Part shown: positions 44,638 through 52,593 of the stretch, in pieces | How the letters are laid out: each line of letters opens with the position of its first letter | Position numbering within the stretch: the stretch's first letter is position 1 | Assembly: GCF_004310865.1 (NCBI RefSeq) | Contig: NZ_SIXI01000001.1 | Coordinates: forward strand, 248,001-312,000 | Reading direction: 5' to 3' | DNA length: 64,000 nucleotides | Source of the DNA: Aquabacterium lacunae | Lineage (GTDB): Bacteria; Pseudomonadota; Gammaproteobacteria; Burkholderiales; Burkholderiaceae_C | The notes under the pieces: generated by a model | Databases searched by the model: none | The model's input: the letters and a program-made list of their open reading frames with translations, nothing else | Told to the model about the DNA's origin: nothing | Program-made: the position numbers and the translations under genes

Positions 44638-46527
44638 TCAGCGCCAGCTGCTGGCCACCAGGTTCACCAGCGTCTTGGGCGCATCGGCCGGCAGGCTGGT
44701 CGCACCTGCAGGTGGCGTGAAGCTGGCCATGGCCGACACCAGGGCGTCGACCTTGCTGGCGCTCAGGCTCTTGCCGTCCATGGCCCTGAAGGTCTCCACG
44801 CGGTAGGCGCTGCCCTTGTACCAGTCCTTCACCGTGACCTGGTCCTGCGAGCCCAGCACGCTGACCTGCAGGTCAGTGCCCACGCGCTTGAACCACAACT
44901 GGTTGGACGCACTGGCATTGAAACGTGCCGTGTCACTGACCAGCAAGGTGCTGTCGTTTTCCACGATCACGTCCTTGCCGAAGCCGGCATTGAACTCGTA
45001 CAGGTCGGCGCCTTTACCGCCCAACAAACTGTCGTTGCCGGCACCGCCGTTGAGGGTGTCATTGCCGCTCAGGCCGCTCAGGGTGTCGTCCCCGATGTCG
45101 CCGACCAGCGCCTCCCGACCCGATGTGCCCGTGAGATTCAACGCGGCCGCGCGCTTCCACACGTCAGCCGTGGACAGCACCGTGCCATCGGCGAACTTCA
45201 GGGCGCCGATCCCCGCACTGGCCATCTGAATCACCACCGACTCCGACCGGCCTTTGAAGCCGACCCGGGTGTCGGTGTTGGTGCTCAAGGGCGTGGTGTC
45301 CACCCGCTGAATGACCAGGTCAGCAGCGTTCAGCCCCGCACCCAACACCACGGCATCGCCGTCGAACATGCGCACGGTGTCGTTGCCGTCGCCCACATTG
45401 AACAGGATGGTGTCGCGCCCAGACCCCATCACCAGGTCATTGCCCGCGCCACCTCGCAAGGTGTCGGCCAACGAGTCGTAAGACAAAGCGCTGTAGCCAT
45501 AGGCGCTCACGTCTTCGTAGGCATACAGGCTGTCGTTGCCCGCCCCGCCCGAGATGAAGTCGGCGCCCTCCTGCCCGCGGATGAGGTCATTGCCACTGCC
45601 GCCCCACACCGTGTCGGCGCGTGAGCTGCCAATGACGGTCTCCCCGACGGCTTGGGTGCGATGGTCCAGGTTGACCGACACCGGCGCACGGCCCGTCAGG
45701 CGAGCGTTGGCGATGTCGGTGGCATCCCACACCTCACCGTTGGCGAATTCCACACGGTTGAGCCCGCCCACCGTCAGGCTGCCCGGCTGGTCGGTGAACG
45801 ACAGCACCTGACGCTTCTTTTCGCCATCCTGCCAGCCCAGCTGCACATTCGACGGGTCGAGGCCCACGCCCAGTTTGACCGTCAAGGTGCCGCCATAGCC
45901 CCAGGCGCCGGGGTCGCGGCCGTAAAACACCAGTTGGTCATAGGCCTCGTCGAAACCGTCACCCGCGTTGTAGACCACCGTGGTGGCCTGGATGGTGTCG
46001 TTGCCTCGGCCGCCAGCCACCTCGGTGCCCGTCAGCACATCGTCACCAGCGGTGGGTTGTGCGCCGGCGGTGGCCACGGGCAGGCTCAACACCTGCATCT
46101 GCCCCGCCAAAGAAGCCTGCAACGCCGACGCCTGGATCACAGTGCCATCGGCAAACACCAATTGGCGCAAACCGGTGCGCGCAGCATCAGCAGGATCAGA
46201 GAATGACGACAGGCCTTCAAAGCGGCCCAGCTCAATGGCACCACTGCCATCGGCCATGGCCAGCACCAGGCTGTCGCTGGTATAGGCCCCCGAACGGTAG
46301 ATCAGCACCAGGTCAGAGGGCTTCACCCCCGCTGCCAGTCGAACGTCGAACGTGCCTGTGCCAGGGGCGCGCGTGACGCGGTCGTCACCCTGGCCCGGGC
46401 CCCACTCCACGGTCACGGCCGTGCCTTGAAGTTGCACCACATCGTTGCCCGCACTGGCTTGCACGGTGTCGCCAGCCTGGGCCAGCAAGGTGTCGGCACC
46501 AGAGGTGCCCGCGATGGTCTGCGCCAT
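44638..46527 (-). CDS. RTX (hemolysin-type calcium-binding repeat) protein
   Basis: A 629-residue protein rich in Asp and Gly with scattered RTX nonapeptides (GG-x-G-x-D-x-L-x). Examples are GGSGNDLIRGQEGADFISGG, GGAGNDSLYAYED, GSGRDTILFNVGDGND and LSGNDTLNGGAGNDSLLGG. There is no Sec signal peptide; such proteins usually leave by type I secretion with an uncleaved C-terminal signal and fold on binding Ca2+. No catalytic domain is evident and no type I secretion genes are in the window. It lies between thyA and folA in the opposite orientation. Confidence 0.82.
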   Translation of the reverse strand: MAQTIAGTSGADTLLAQAGDTVQASAGNDVVQLQGTAVTVEWGPGQGDDRVTRAPGTGTFDVRLAAGVKPSDLVLIYRSGAYTSDSLVLAMADGSGAIELGRFEGLSSFSDPADAARTGLRQLVFADGTVIQASALQASLAGQMQVLSLPVATAGAQPTAGDDVLTGTEVAGGRGNDTIQATTVVYNAGDGFDEAYDQLVFYGRDPGAWGYGGTLTVKLGVGLDPSNVQLGWQDGEKKRQVLSFTDQPGSLTVGGLNRVEFANGEVWDATDIANARLTGRAPVSVNLDHRTQAVGETVIGSSRADTVWGGSGNDLIRGQEGADFISGGAGNDSLYAYEDVSAYGYSALSYDSLADTLRGGAGNDLVMGSGRDTILFNVGDGNDTVRMFDGDAVVLGAGLNAADLVIQRVDTTPLSTNTDTRVGFKGRSESVVIQMASAGIGALKFADGTVLSTADVWKRAAALNLTGTSGREALVGDIGDDTLSGLSGNDTLNGGAGNDSLLGGKGADLYEFNAGFGKDVIVENDSTLLVSDTARFNASASNQLWFKRVGTDLQVSVLGSQDQVTVKDWYKGSAYRVETFRAMDGKSLSASKVDALVSAMASFTPPAGATSLPADAPKTLVNLVASSWR

Positions 46528-46636
46528 GTCGATGTCTCCCTATGAACAGCGTTGGATGAATGCCGTCATTAGGCCAAGCATCGGGTGCGTCTCTCCTCTG
46601 GAATTTCCCTGAGCAGCCCCTGGGATAATCCCGGGC

Positions 46637-47158
46637 ATGACCCGCCCGCTTATCAGCCTGATCGCTGCCGTGGCCGCCAATGGCGCCATCGGCAAGGACA
46701 ACGACCTGCTCTTCAACGACCCGCGCGACCAGAAGCACTTCCGGGCCGCCACACTGGGCAGCCCGGTCATCATGGGCCGTCGCACCTGGGATTCGCTGCC
46801 CGAGCGCTTCCGCCCCCTTCCTGGTCGGCGCAACATCGTGGTCACGCGCCAGGCGGGCTGGCAGGCCCCGGGCGCCGAAGTGGCGCATTCGCTGCCTGAG
46901 GCGCTTGATCTGCTGGGGGACGCCGCCGCGGTGCCCAAGGCCTTCGTGATGGGAGGCGGCCAGTTGTACGCCGAAGCCCTGCCCCTGGCCGACGAGCTGG
47001 AACTCACCGAAGTGCATGCCGCATTCGAGGCCGACACCTTTTTCCCGGCCTGGCCGCGCGAGGCCTTTGAAGAAGTGCGCCGGGAACCCCACCCCGGCAC
47101 CGCGGAAGGTGGTCCGGGCTTTGACTTCGTGACCTACCGCCGGAAAACCAGCACCTGA
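46637..47158 (+). CDS. folA: Dihydrofolate reductase
   Basis: FolA reduces dihydrofolate to tetrahydrofolate with NADPH. The 173-residue protein shows ISLIAAVAANGAIGKDNDLL, the conserved VIMGRRTWDSLPERFRPLPG and VMGGGQLYAEALPLADEL. The active-site acidic residue falls in NDPRDQKHF. A GGGATAATCCC element just upstream of ATG 46637 contains a GATAAT -10 box, so the leader is very short. Confidence 0.95.
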   Translation: MTRPLISLIAAVAANGAIGKDNDLLFNDPRDQKHFRAATLGSPVIMGRRTWDSLPERFRPLPGRRNIVVTRQAGWQAPGAEVAHSLPEALDLLGDAAAVPKAFVMGGGQLYAEALPLADELELTEVHAAFEADTFFPAWPREAFEEVRREPHPGTAEGGPGFDFVTYRRKTST

Positions 47159-47261
47159 CATTCAGGAAAAAACTGAAGATCAATCCACAACCATTCGCTG
47201 GCTGTTTATCCTGTCTGGCGTGAAGATCTGTGAAGTTATCCAAACACACACTCGTCACACC

Positions 47262-48011
47262 ATGGAATTCCTGCTCGACCCGAACATCTGGATCGCTTTT
47301 GCGATGCTCACCGCCCTGGAAATCGTCCTGGGCGTCGACAACATCATTTTCATTTCGATCCTGGTGGGTCGTCTGCCCGCCGAAATGCGCGACAAGGCCC
47401 GCCGCCTGGGTCTGGGATTCGCGATGGCCTCTCGCCTGGCCCTGCTGTTCTCGCTGAGCTGGGTGATGGGCCTGAAGGAAGACCTGTTCCATCTGTTCGG
47501 GCAAGGCATCTCGGGCCGTGACCTGGTGCTGCTGGGCGGTGGCCTGTTCCTGCTGTACAAGGCCTCGCACGAAATCTTTGTCGAAGTCGAAGCCCGTGAA
47601 GAAGACGGCCCTCCCGCCACCGACGAAGCCACGCTCAAGGCCGCCGGCGCCCGCATGTTCTGGGGCATCATCGGCCAGATCGCCATCATCGACATCGTGT
47701 TCTCGCTGGACTCGGTCATCACCGCCGTGGGCATGGTCGACCAGATCGGCGTGATGGTGGCCGCTGTCGTCACCTCGGTGGGTGTCATGCTCTTTGCAGC
47801 CAAGCCCATCGGCGAGTTCGTCGATGCTCACCCCTCGGTGAAGGTTCTGGCCCTGGCCTTCCTGGTCATGGTGGGCATGGCCCTGACGGCCGAAGCCTTC
47901 GAAGTGCACATGCCCAAGGGCTACATCTACGCCGCCATGGGCTTCTCGCTGGCCGTGGAAGCACTGAACATCCGCGCTCGCAGCAAGCGACTGGCTCAAC
48001 GCGCAGCCTGA
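47262..48011 (+). CDS. TerC-family integral membrane protein
   Basis: A 249-residue membrane protein with about seven helices and the paired acidic motifs of the TerC family (ALEIVLGVDNIIFISIL and IIDIVFSLDSVITAVGM). TerC proteins are linked to tellurite resistance and to manganese loading of exported enzymes; without a ter operon the second role is more likely. ATG 47262 (MEFLLDPNIWIAF) is the family start. Confidence 0.88.
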   Translation: MEFLLDPNIWIAFAMLTALEIVLGVDNIIFISILVGRLPAEMRDKARRLGLGFAMASRLALLFSLSWVMGLKEDLFHLFGQGISGRDLVLLGGGLFLLYKASHEIFVEVEAREEDGPPATDEATLKAAGARMFWGIIGQIAIIDIVFSLDSVITAVGMVDQIGVMVAAVVTSVGVMLFAAKPIGEFVDAHPSVKVLALAFLVMVGMALTAEAFEVHMPKGYIYAAMGFSLAVEALNIRARSKRLAQRAA

Positions 48012-48136
48012 GCCGGCGCAAGCTGGGTGGCGCAGAGGCGGGCACAATACGGCTCGCCTCTCCGAAGGGCCCGTCAGCCGTCACGCCATGGCGGCCCTGC
48101 TGAACCGAGATGGCCTCACCCCACCTCACCCTGCCC

Positions 48137-48916
48137 ATGAAGCTCGCCACCTGGAACGTCAACTCCCTGTCTGTCCGACTGCCTCAGCTGATCGACTGGC
48201 TGGCCGCCAACCCGGTCGATGCCCTGGTGCTGCAGGAAACCAAGCTGACCGACGACAAGTTCCCGCAGGCCGACCTGGAAGCGGCGGGCTATCACGCCCA
48301 CTGGTTCGGCCAGAAAACCTACAACGGCGTGGCCCTGCTCACGCGCGAGCCGGCCACCGACCCGGTGCGCAACATCCCCGGGTTGGCCGACGAGCAGGCC
48401 CGCGTGATCGCGGCCACCGTGCCCCACGCCACCCACGGGCCCGTGCGGGTGATCGGCGCTTACTTCCCCAATGGACAGGCGCCGGGCAGCGACAAGTTCG
48501 CCTACAAGATGGGCTGGCTGGAAGCGTTGAATGCCTGGGTGAAAGACGAGCTGTCGCGCCACCCGCGCCTGGTGCTGATGGGCGACTACAACATCGCCCC
48601 CACCGACGCCGACGTGTACGACCCCGTGGGATGGAAAGACCAGATCCACTGCACGGTCGAAGAACGCGAGCACTTCCAGCGCCTGCTGGGGCTGGGCCTG
48701 CACGACGCCTTCCGCCTGTTCGAACAGGCCCCCAAGCTGTGGAGCTGGTGGGACTACCGCAACCTGGCCTTCCGCAAGAACCAGGGCCTGCGCATCGACC
48801 ACATCCTGGTCAGCGAGGCCCTGAAGCCCGCGGTCAGCGCCTGCGTGATCGACAAGGCCCCGCGCAAGAACGAACGCCCGTCGGACCACGCCCCGGTGGT
48901 GGTCACGCTGGCCTGA
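48137..48916 (+). CDS. xth: Exodeoxyribonuclease III
   Basis: A 259-residue AP endonuclease / 3'-5' exonuclease of the ExoIII class. It begins with the canonical MKLATWNVNSLSVRLPQL, then LVLQETKLTDDKFP (metal-binding Glu), LMGDYNIAPTDADVYDP and the C-terminal RIDHILVS and PSDHAPVVV. ATG 48137 is preferred over an in-frame ATG nine codons upstream. The -35 box of the attenuator described next lies two bases after its stop. Confidence 0.95.
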   Translation: MKLATWNVNSLSVRLPQLIDWLAANPVDALVLQETKLTDDKFPQADLEAAGYHAHWFGQKTYNGVALLTREPATDPVRNIPGLADEQARVIAATVPHATHGPVRVIGAYFPNGQAPGSDKFAYKMGWLEALNAWVKDELSRHPRLVLMGDYNIAPTDADVYDPVGWKDQIHCTVEEREHFQRLLGLGLHDAFRLFEQAPKLWSWWDYRNLAFRKNQGLRIDHILVSEALKPAVSACVIDKAPRKNERPSDHAPVVVTLA

Positions 48917-48917
48917 C

Positions 48918-48947
48918 TTGACGTGCACGGCGCCAGCCCCTTACATT
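48918..48947 (+). promoter_or_regulatory. Promoter of the Trp-rich leader
   Basis: TTGACG (48918-48923) and TACATT (48942-48947) are 18 bases apart (TTACAT one base earlier gives 17). Initiation would fall about seven bases after the -10, at or next to the A of the leader ATG (48954). The leader mRNA would then be leaderless or nearly so. Confidence 0.6.
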
Positions 48948-48953
48948 GAAGGC

Positions 48954-49034
48954 ATGAACTCGCTGCACGTCGTTTCCCAACACACCGCCTCGTGGCGCTG
49001 GTGGCCCTGCCCACCGGCGAGCATGCGCGTGTGA
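48954..49034 (+). CDS. Trp-rich leader peptide of an attenuator
   Basis: A 26-codon open frame with three tryptophan codons in four positions (WRWW at residues 14-17: codons at 48993, 48999 and 49002), followed by PCPP. Trp is the rarest residue in most proteins, so this density in a tiny frame with its own promoter is strong evidence for a trpL-type sensor peptide. The second and third Trp codons lie inside RNA segment 1, GCTGGTGG (48997-49004). That segment can pair with CCACCGGC (49011-49018). A ribosome waiting for Trp-tRNA would melt this hairpin. I infer the function from architecture; no homologous leader was compared. Confidence 0.72.
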   Translation: MNSLHVVSQHTASWRWWPCPPASMRV

Positions 49035-49072
49035 ACAGCCCCAGCAGCTGAACCCCCGACCACCATGCCGCC
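49016..49072 (+). promoter_or_regulatory. Predicted antiterminator pairing of the Trp attenuator
   Basis: GGCGAGCATG (49016-49025) is complementary to CATGCCGCC (49064-49072) over nine base pairs with one bulged A. The left arm overlaps segment 2 of the leader hairpin, and the right arm is the 5' half of the terminator. The three pairings exclude each other as in classical trp attenuation: 1:2 at 48997-49018, 2:3 here and 3:4 at 49064-49087. Confidence 0.65.
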
Positions 49073-49094
49073 ACACCGGGCGGCATGTGTGTTT
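49061..49094 (+). terminator. Terminator hairpin of the Trp attenuator
   Basis: CATGCCGCC (49064-49072) pairs perfectly with GGCGGCATG (49079-49087) around ACACCG. CAC/GTG can extend the stem past a one-base bulge, followed by TTT-C-T. The T-run is short but the stem is very stable. It lies between the Trp-rich leader frame and the 74-residue downstream gene. Confidence 0.68.
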
Positions 49095-49160
49095 CTGGCA
49101 GGCAGTTCCTGAAGCATCCATGGCCGCCCTGGCTGACACCCCCGCCTTCAGGAGATCACC

Positions 49161-49385
49161 ATGCATGCTTTCAACACTGCGTTCGACGCCTCGTTCCTGC
49201 AGCCCCTCGTGGTGGCTTGCGACACCGTCCAGGAAGCCCTGACCCGTGCCGACCAGGCCCGCCGCCAGGTGGCACTGGCCCAGGCCGAACTGGCCCATTA
49301 CGAAGCCCAGGCCCAAGCGCTGCGCCAACAGGTCGCTGCCCCCGCCACCGCACCAGCCCCTCAGCGCCCGGTCAACCAGCGCTGA
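49161..49385 (+). CDS. Small protein of unknown function under the Trp attenuator
   Basis: A 74-residue protein starting at ATG 49161, nine bases after a strong AGGAG. Residues 20-58 are predicted to form one long amphipathic, coiled-coil-like helix (Ala/Gln/Glu/Arg rich: ADQARRQVALAQAELAHYEA). The tail (59-74) is Ala/Pro-rich. There is no Trp codon, signal peptide or membrane segment. I recognise no family. It is the only gene between the attenuator and convergent mutY, whose 3' end it overlaps by 25 bases. A protein-interaction or RNA-linked role is possible but unproven. Confidence 0.65.
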   Translation: MHAFNTAFDASFLQPLVVACDTVQEALTRADQARRQVALAQAELAHYEAQAQALRQQVAAPATAPAPQRPVNQR

Positions 49386-50491
49386 AACGGGGCGGGAAAG
49401 CCCAGCGTGGCCATCCCTTCAGCGCTGCGGGGGCTTGGCCCGGCCGCCACGGGCTCCATGGCAGCCACCGGGTCAGCGGCCTGTGACGCTTGCAGCACAG
49501 CCTGCACGTCCACTTGGGCCGGCACGCTGAGGCGGCTGAGGTGCAGCACCCAGTCCAGGTGGGTCAGCACATGGGTGATGGGCGGCTGTGTGTCCACGCG
49601 CTCGGGCTGCAGGGCCTGCTGCACCCGCAGGGCGGCGCCTTCACTGGCCCACATGGGGAAGGTCCACAGGCCCGCCCACACGCCTGTGTCGGGGCGTTGT
49701 GCCACCCAGGTCTGTCCGCCCTGCTCGATCCACAGGCACCAGCTTTCACGGCGCGAGCGCTTGAGTTTGCGGGTCTTGACCGGCAACTCGGCGGCACGCC
49801 CGGCCTGCAGCCCCAGGCATTGCGGCTGCCAGGGGCACAGCAGGCACTGCGGCTTGCGCGGCGTGCACACGGTGGCCCCCAGGTCCATCAGGCCCTGGGT
49901 GTAGGCCGGCATGTCGGCACCCTGCTCGGGCACCAGCAGGCTGGCGGCGTCCCACAGCCAGCGCTCGTGGCGAGTCACCGACAGGTCGCCCTCCCAGTTC
50001 AGCGCCCGGGTCAGCACGCGTTTCACGTTGCCATCGAGGATGGTCACCCGCTCATCGAAGCAAAAGCCCGCGATGGCCGCCGCGGTGGACCGGCCAATGC
50101 CCGGCAAGGTGGCCAGCACCTCGGCCTGGCGCGGGAAGGTGCCGCCGTGCGCGCTCACCACGGCCTGCGCACAACGGTGCAGGTTGCGGGCGCGGCTGTA
50201 GTAGCCCAGCCCGGCCCACTGGGCCAGCACCTCGTCCAGGCTGGCTGCGGCCAGATCGGCCACGGTGGGCCACAGCGCCAGGAACCGGTCGTAGTAGCCC
50301 AGCACCGTGCTCACCTGGGTCTGCTGCAGCATGATCTCTGACAGCCACACCCGGTAAGGGTCACGGGTGTTCTGCCAGGGCAGGTGGTGGCGCCCATGCT
50401 GGCGCTGCCAGGTCACCAGGCGTTCAGACAGGGTCGGGCCCATGCCCTGGGCGGCTGCCATCAGGCGAACCTGCAGATCCGGCGTGCTCAC
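49361..50491 (-). CDS. mutY: A/G-specific adenine glycosylase
   Basis: MutY removes A mispaired with 8-oxoguanine. The 376-residue protein has the HhH-GPD domain (about 25-230) with LPWQNTRDPYRVWLSEIMLQ and TQV (catalytic Glu), LPGIGRSTAAAIAGFCF and VTILDGNVKRVLTRA. The iron-sulfur cysteines are in CTPRKPQCLLCPWQPQC. A C-terminal NUDIX-like 8-oxoG recognition domain follows. The start is GTG 50491; ATG 50461 is possible. It is the last gene of the unit mutM-dynamin-mutY. Confidence 0.95.
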   Translation of the reverse strand: MSTPDLQVRLMAAAQGMGPTLSERLVTWQRQHGRHHLPWQNTRDPYRVWLSEIMLQQTQVSTVLGYYDRFLALWPTVADLAAASLDEVLAQWAGLGYYSRARNLHRCAQAVVSAHGGTFPRQAEVLATLPGIGRSTAAAIAGFCFDERVTILDGNVKRVLTRALNWEGDLSVTRHERWLWDAASLLVPEQGADMPAYTQGLMDLGATVCTPRKPQCLLCPWQPQCLGLQAGRAAELPVKTRKLKRSRRESWCLWIEQGGQTWVAQRPDTGVWAGLWTFPMWASEGAALRVQQALQPERVDTQPPITHVLTHLDWVLHLSRLSVPAQVDVQAVLQASQAADPVAAMEPVAAGPSPRSAEGMATLGFPAPFQRWLTGR

Positions 50492-50518
50492 CCGCTCAAG
50501 CTTCCAATCGAGGCGGCA

Positions 50519-52516
50519 TCAGGCAGCACCGCCGGTGCCCATCAGCGCGGCGGCATCGAGCACCATGCGCTTCGGGGTGGCATCGACCACGGGCATCGGG
50601 TCACGGGAAGCCTCAGCCACCAGTTCCTCCACCAGCACGGTCAGGCGAGTTTGCAACTGCAGCACACGCTCGTCCTGGGCTTGCACTTCCTGCAGGCGGG
50701 TGTCGAGCTCGTTGGCCGCCGACTGGATGCGGTCCAGCGACTCGTAGCGGCGCTTGAAATTGCGGCGACGCTCGCGCAACTGGCCATCGACCTGGGCCGA
50801 GGCCGTCTTGTTCCACATCTCGATGTCGTTGCTGATGGTCTCGAACACCACGCGCAAGCGCGAGATCAGCATGCGGCGGAACTGTTCCTGGAAGCCCGGC
50901 TGGGCCAGACGGAAGGCCTGGCTCAGGCCCAGGTACTGCACGTAGTTCTTTTCGATCAGGTCGAGGTCATCGCGGTACTTGCGCACATCGATGGCCTGCT
51001 CGACCGCCAGACTGAAGCCGAACTCGGCATTGAGCTTGGCAAACGAGGCCACCAGCATGGCCTGGATCTCGTCGCTGCGCTGCTGGGCCTGCTCGATCAG
51101 GTCACGCAGGCGGGCGCACAGTTCGATGAAGGCGCGTTTGGCGCCCAGGGGCAGCCACGAGCCCCCCAGCACCTGCTGCAGCACATCGACCTCCTGGCGC
51201 AGGCGGTCAGACGAGAGGTCTTTCAGGGCCTCCTTGAGCATGCGGGCATGCACCGAACGCATGGCGGCCAGGCGGGCCGTGCACTGCTCGAACTCGGTGG
51301 CTTCGCCCTGCACGCGCTGCAGCATCAGCTGAACCTTGCCGCCGCTCTTGCCACGCAGGCTGCGCAGCTCGGACATCTGCTCGGCGTGCAGCCGGCGCAA
51401 CTCGCCAAAGCGGCGGGTGAGCTGGTGCTGCAGTGCACGAGCACCGTCGACAGCGCCCGCCGCCAGGGTCTCACGCCGTCGGGGCAACAGCCCTTCGGAC
51501 AAGGCCTGCTCCAGTGCGGGCAAGCGGCTTGCGTTCAGGCCTGCCTCGTCACCCGCAAGGCGGGCGGCCAGGCCCTGGCGTGCCGAAATCGGGAACACGT
51601 GCTCGTGCGGGATCTCGAGCGTCTGGGCCACGCTCTGGGCCTGGCGCTCGATGGTGGCCAGCACCTCCTGCGGTGTGCTCAGCGGATCGGCCAGCGTGTC
51701 GATCTTGTTGAGCGCCACGAAACGGGCCAGGGCCGGACCACACAGGTGGTCGCGCCAGATGCTCAGGTCGGAGCGGGTCACGCCCGTGTCAGCCCCCAGG
51801 ATGAACACCGTGGCATGCGCCTGGGGCAGCAACCCCAGCGTCAGTTCGGGCTCGGTGCCGATGGCGTTCAGGCCCGGGGTGTCCAGCACCACCAGGCCGC
51901 GCTTGAGCAGCGGGTGCGGCAGGTTGATGCGGGCATGGCGCCACAGCGGCACCTCGACCTTGCCCTCGGCGTCACACGGCGGGTTGTCATCAGGGCGCTC
52001 GTCGTCCCAGAAACCCAGTGCAACGGCTTCGTCCTGGCTGACATGGCGGGTGCGCATGACCTCGGCCAGGGCCTGGGCCATGCCATCGGGGTTGTCCAGC
52101 GCCAGCGGGATGTGGGTCCAGGCGCCGGGCGAGCGACGGTACTCGGTCAGCGAAGTGGGCTCGAGCCGCGTGTCGATGGGCAGCAGCGACAGCCCCACCG
52201 GGTCTTCGGCGTCATAGCCCAGCTCGACCGGGCACATGGTGGTGCGGCCCGCAGAGGCCGGCATCATGCGGCGGCCCTTGTCGGAAAAGAAGATCGCGTT
52301 GATCAGCTCCGACTTGCCACGCGAAAACTCGGCCACGAAGGCCACCATGAGCTTTTCACCCGACAGGCGAAAACGCATGGCTTCGAACCATTCCGACAGG
52401 CCATCGTCCAGCAGGTCGTGCTCGCGCACGAACCGGGCCAGTTCGGCCAGGCGCGCGTCGGTGGCTTGCCGCCACTGGCCAAGCGCATCAAGGTGGGTGG
52501 CAAAAGTCGGTTTCAT
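50519..52516 (-). CDS. Dynamin-family GTPase
   Basis: A 665-residue bacterial dynamin-like protein. The GTPase domain has G1 VAEFSRGKSELINAIFF, switch GRTTMCPVEL, G3 VVLDTPGLNAI and G4 ALNKIDTL (about residues 60-290). The rest is long alpha-helical stalk (EQCTARLAAMRSVHARMLKE) with a coiled coil at the end (RIQSAANELDTRLQEVQAQD). Bacterial dynamins remodel or protect membranes, and some affect chromosome organisation or stress survival. It lies 27 bases before mutY and 77 bases after mutM on the same strand, which suggests cotranscription with 8-oxoguanine repair. Confidence 0.88.
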   Translation of the reverse strand: MKPTFATHLDALGQWRQATDARLAELARFVREHDLLDDGLSEWFEAMRFRLSGEKLMVAFVAEFSRGKSELINAIFFSDKGRRMMPASAGRTTMCPVELGYDAEDPVGLSLLPIDTRLEPTSLTEYRRSPGAWTHIPLALDNPDGMAQALAEVMRTRHVSQDEAVALGFWDDERPDDNPPCDAEGKVEVPLWRHARINLPHPLLKRGLVVLDTPGLNAIGTEPELTLGLLPQAHATVFILGADTGVTRSDLSIWRDHLCGPALARFVALNKIDTLADPLSTPQEVLATIERQAQSVAQTLEIPHEHVFPISARQGLAARLAGDEAGLNASRLPALEQALSEGLLPRRRETLAAGAVDGARALQHQLTRRFGELRRLHAEQMSELRSLRGKSGGKVQLMLQRVQGEATEFEQCTARLAAMRSVHARMLKEALKDLSSDRLRQEVDVLQQVLGGSWLPLGAKRAFIELCARLRDLIEQAQQRSDEIQAMLVASFAKLNAEFGFSLAVEQAIDVRKYRDDLDLIEKNYVQYLGLSQAFRLAQPGFQEQFRRMLISRLRVVFETISNDIEMWNKTASAQVDGQLRERRRNFKRRYESLDRIQSAANELDTRLQEVQAQDERVLQLQTRLTVLVEELVAEASRDPMPVVDATPKRMVLDAAALMGTGGAA

Positions 52517-52593
52517 GACTTGGATGCTAGCTCATGGGGATGCATCACATCCAGAGTGAAAGTGGGGGAATGCACCACAGACCGACCAACGGT

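Noticed and set aside
45000-46050. DNA-level repeats in the RTX gene as a repeat array
   Set aside because: The repetition is at protein level (calcium-binding nonapeptides) and the DNA copies differ too much to list as a nucleotide repeat.
48110-48136. ATG 48110 as the start of xth
   Set aside because: ExoIII proteins begin at MK(L/I)xTWNVN; ATG 48137 gives exactly this.
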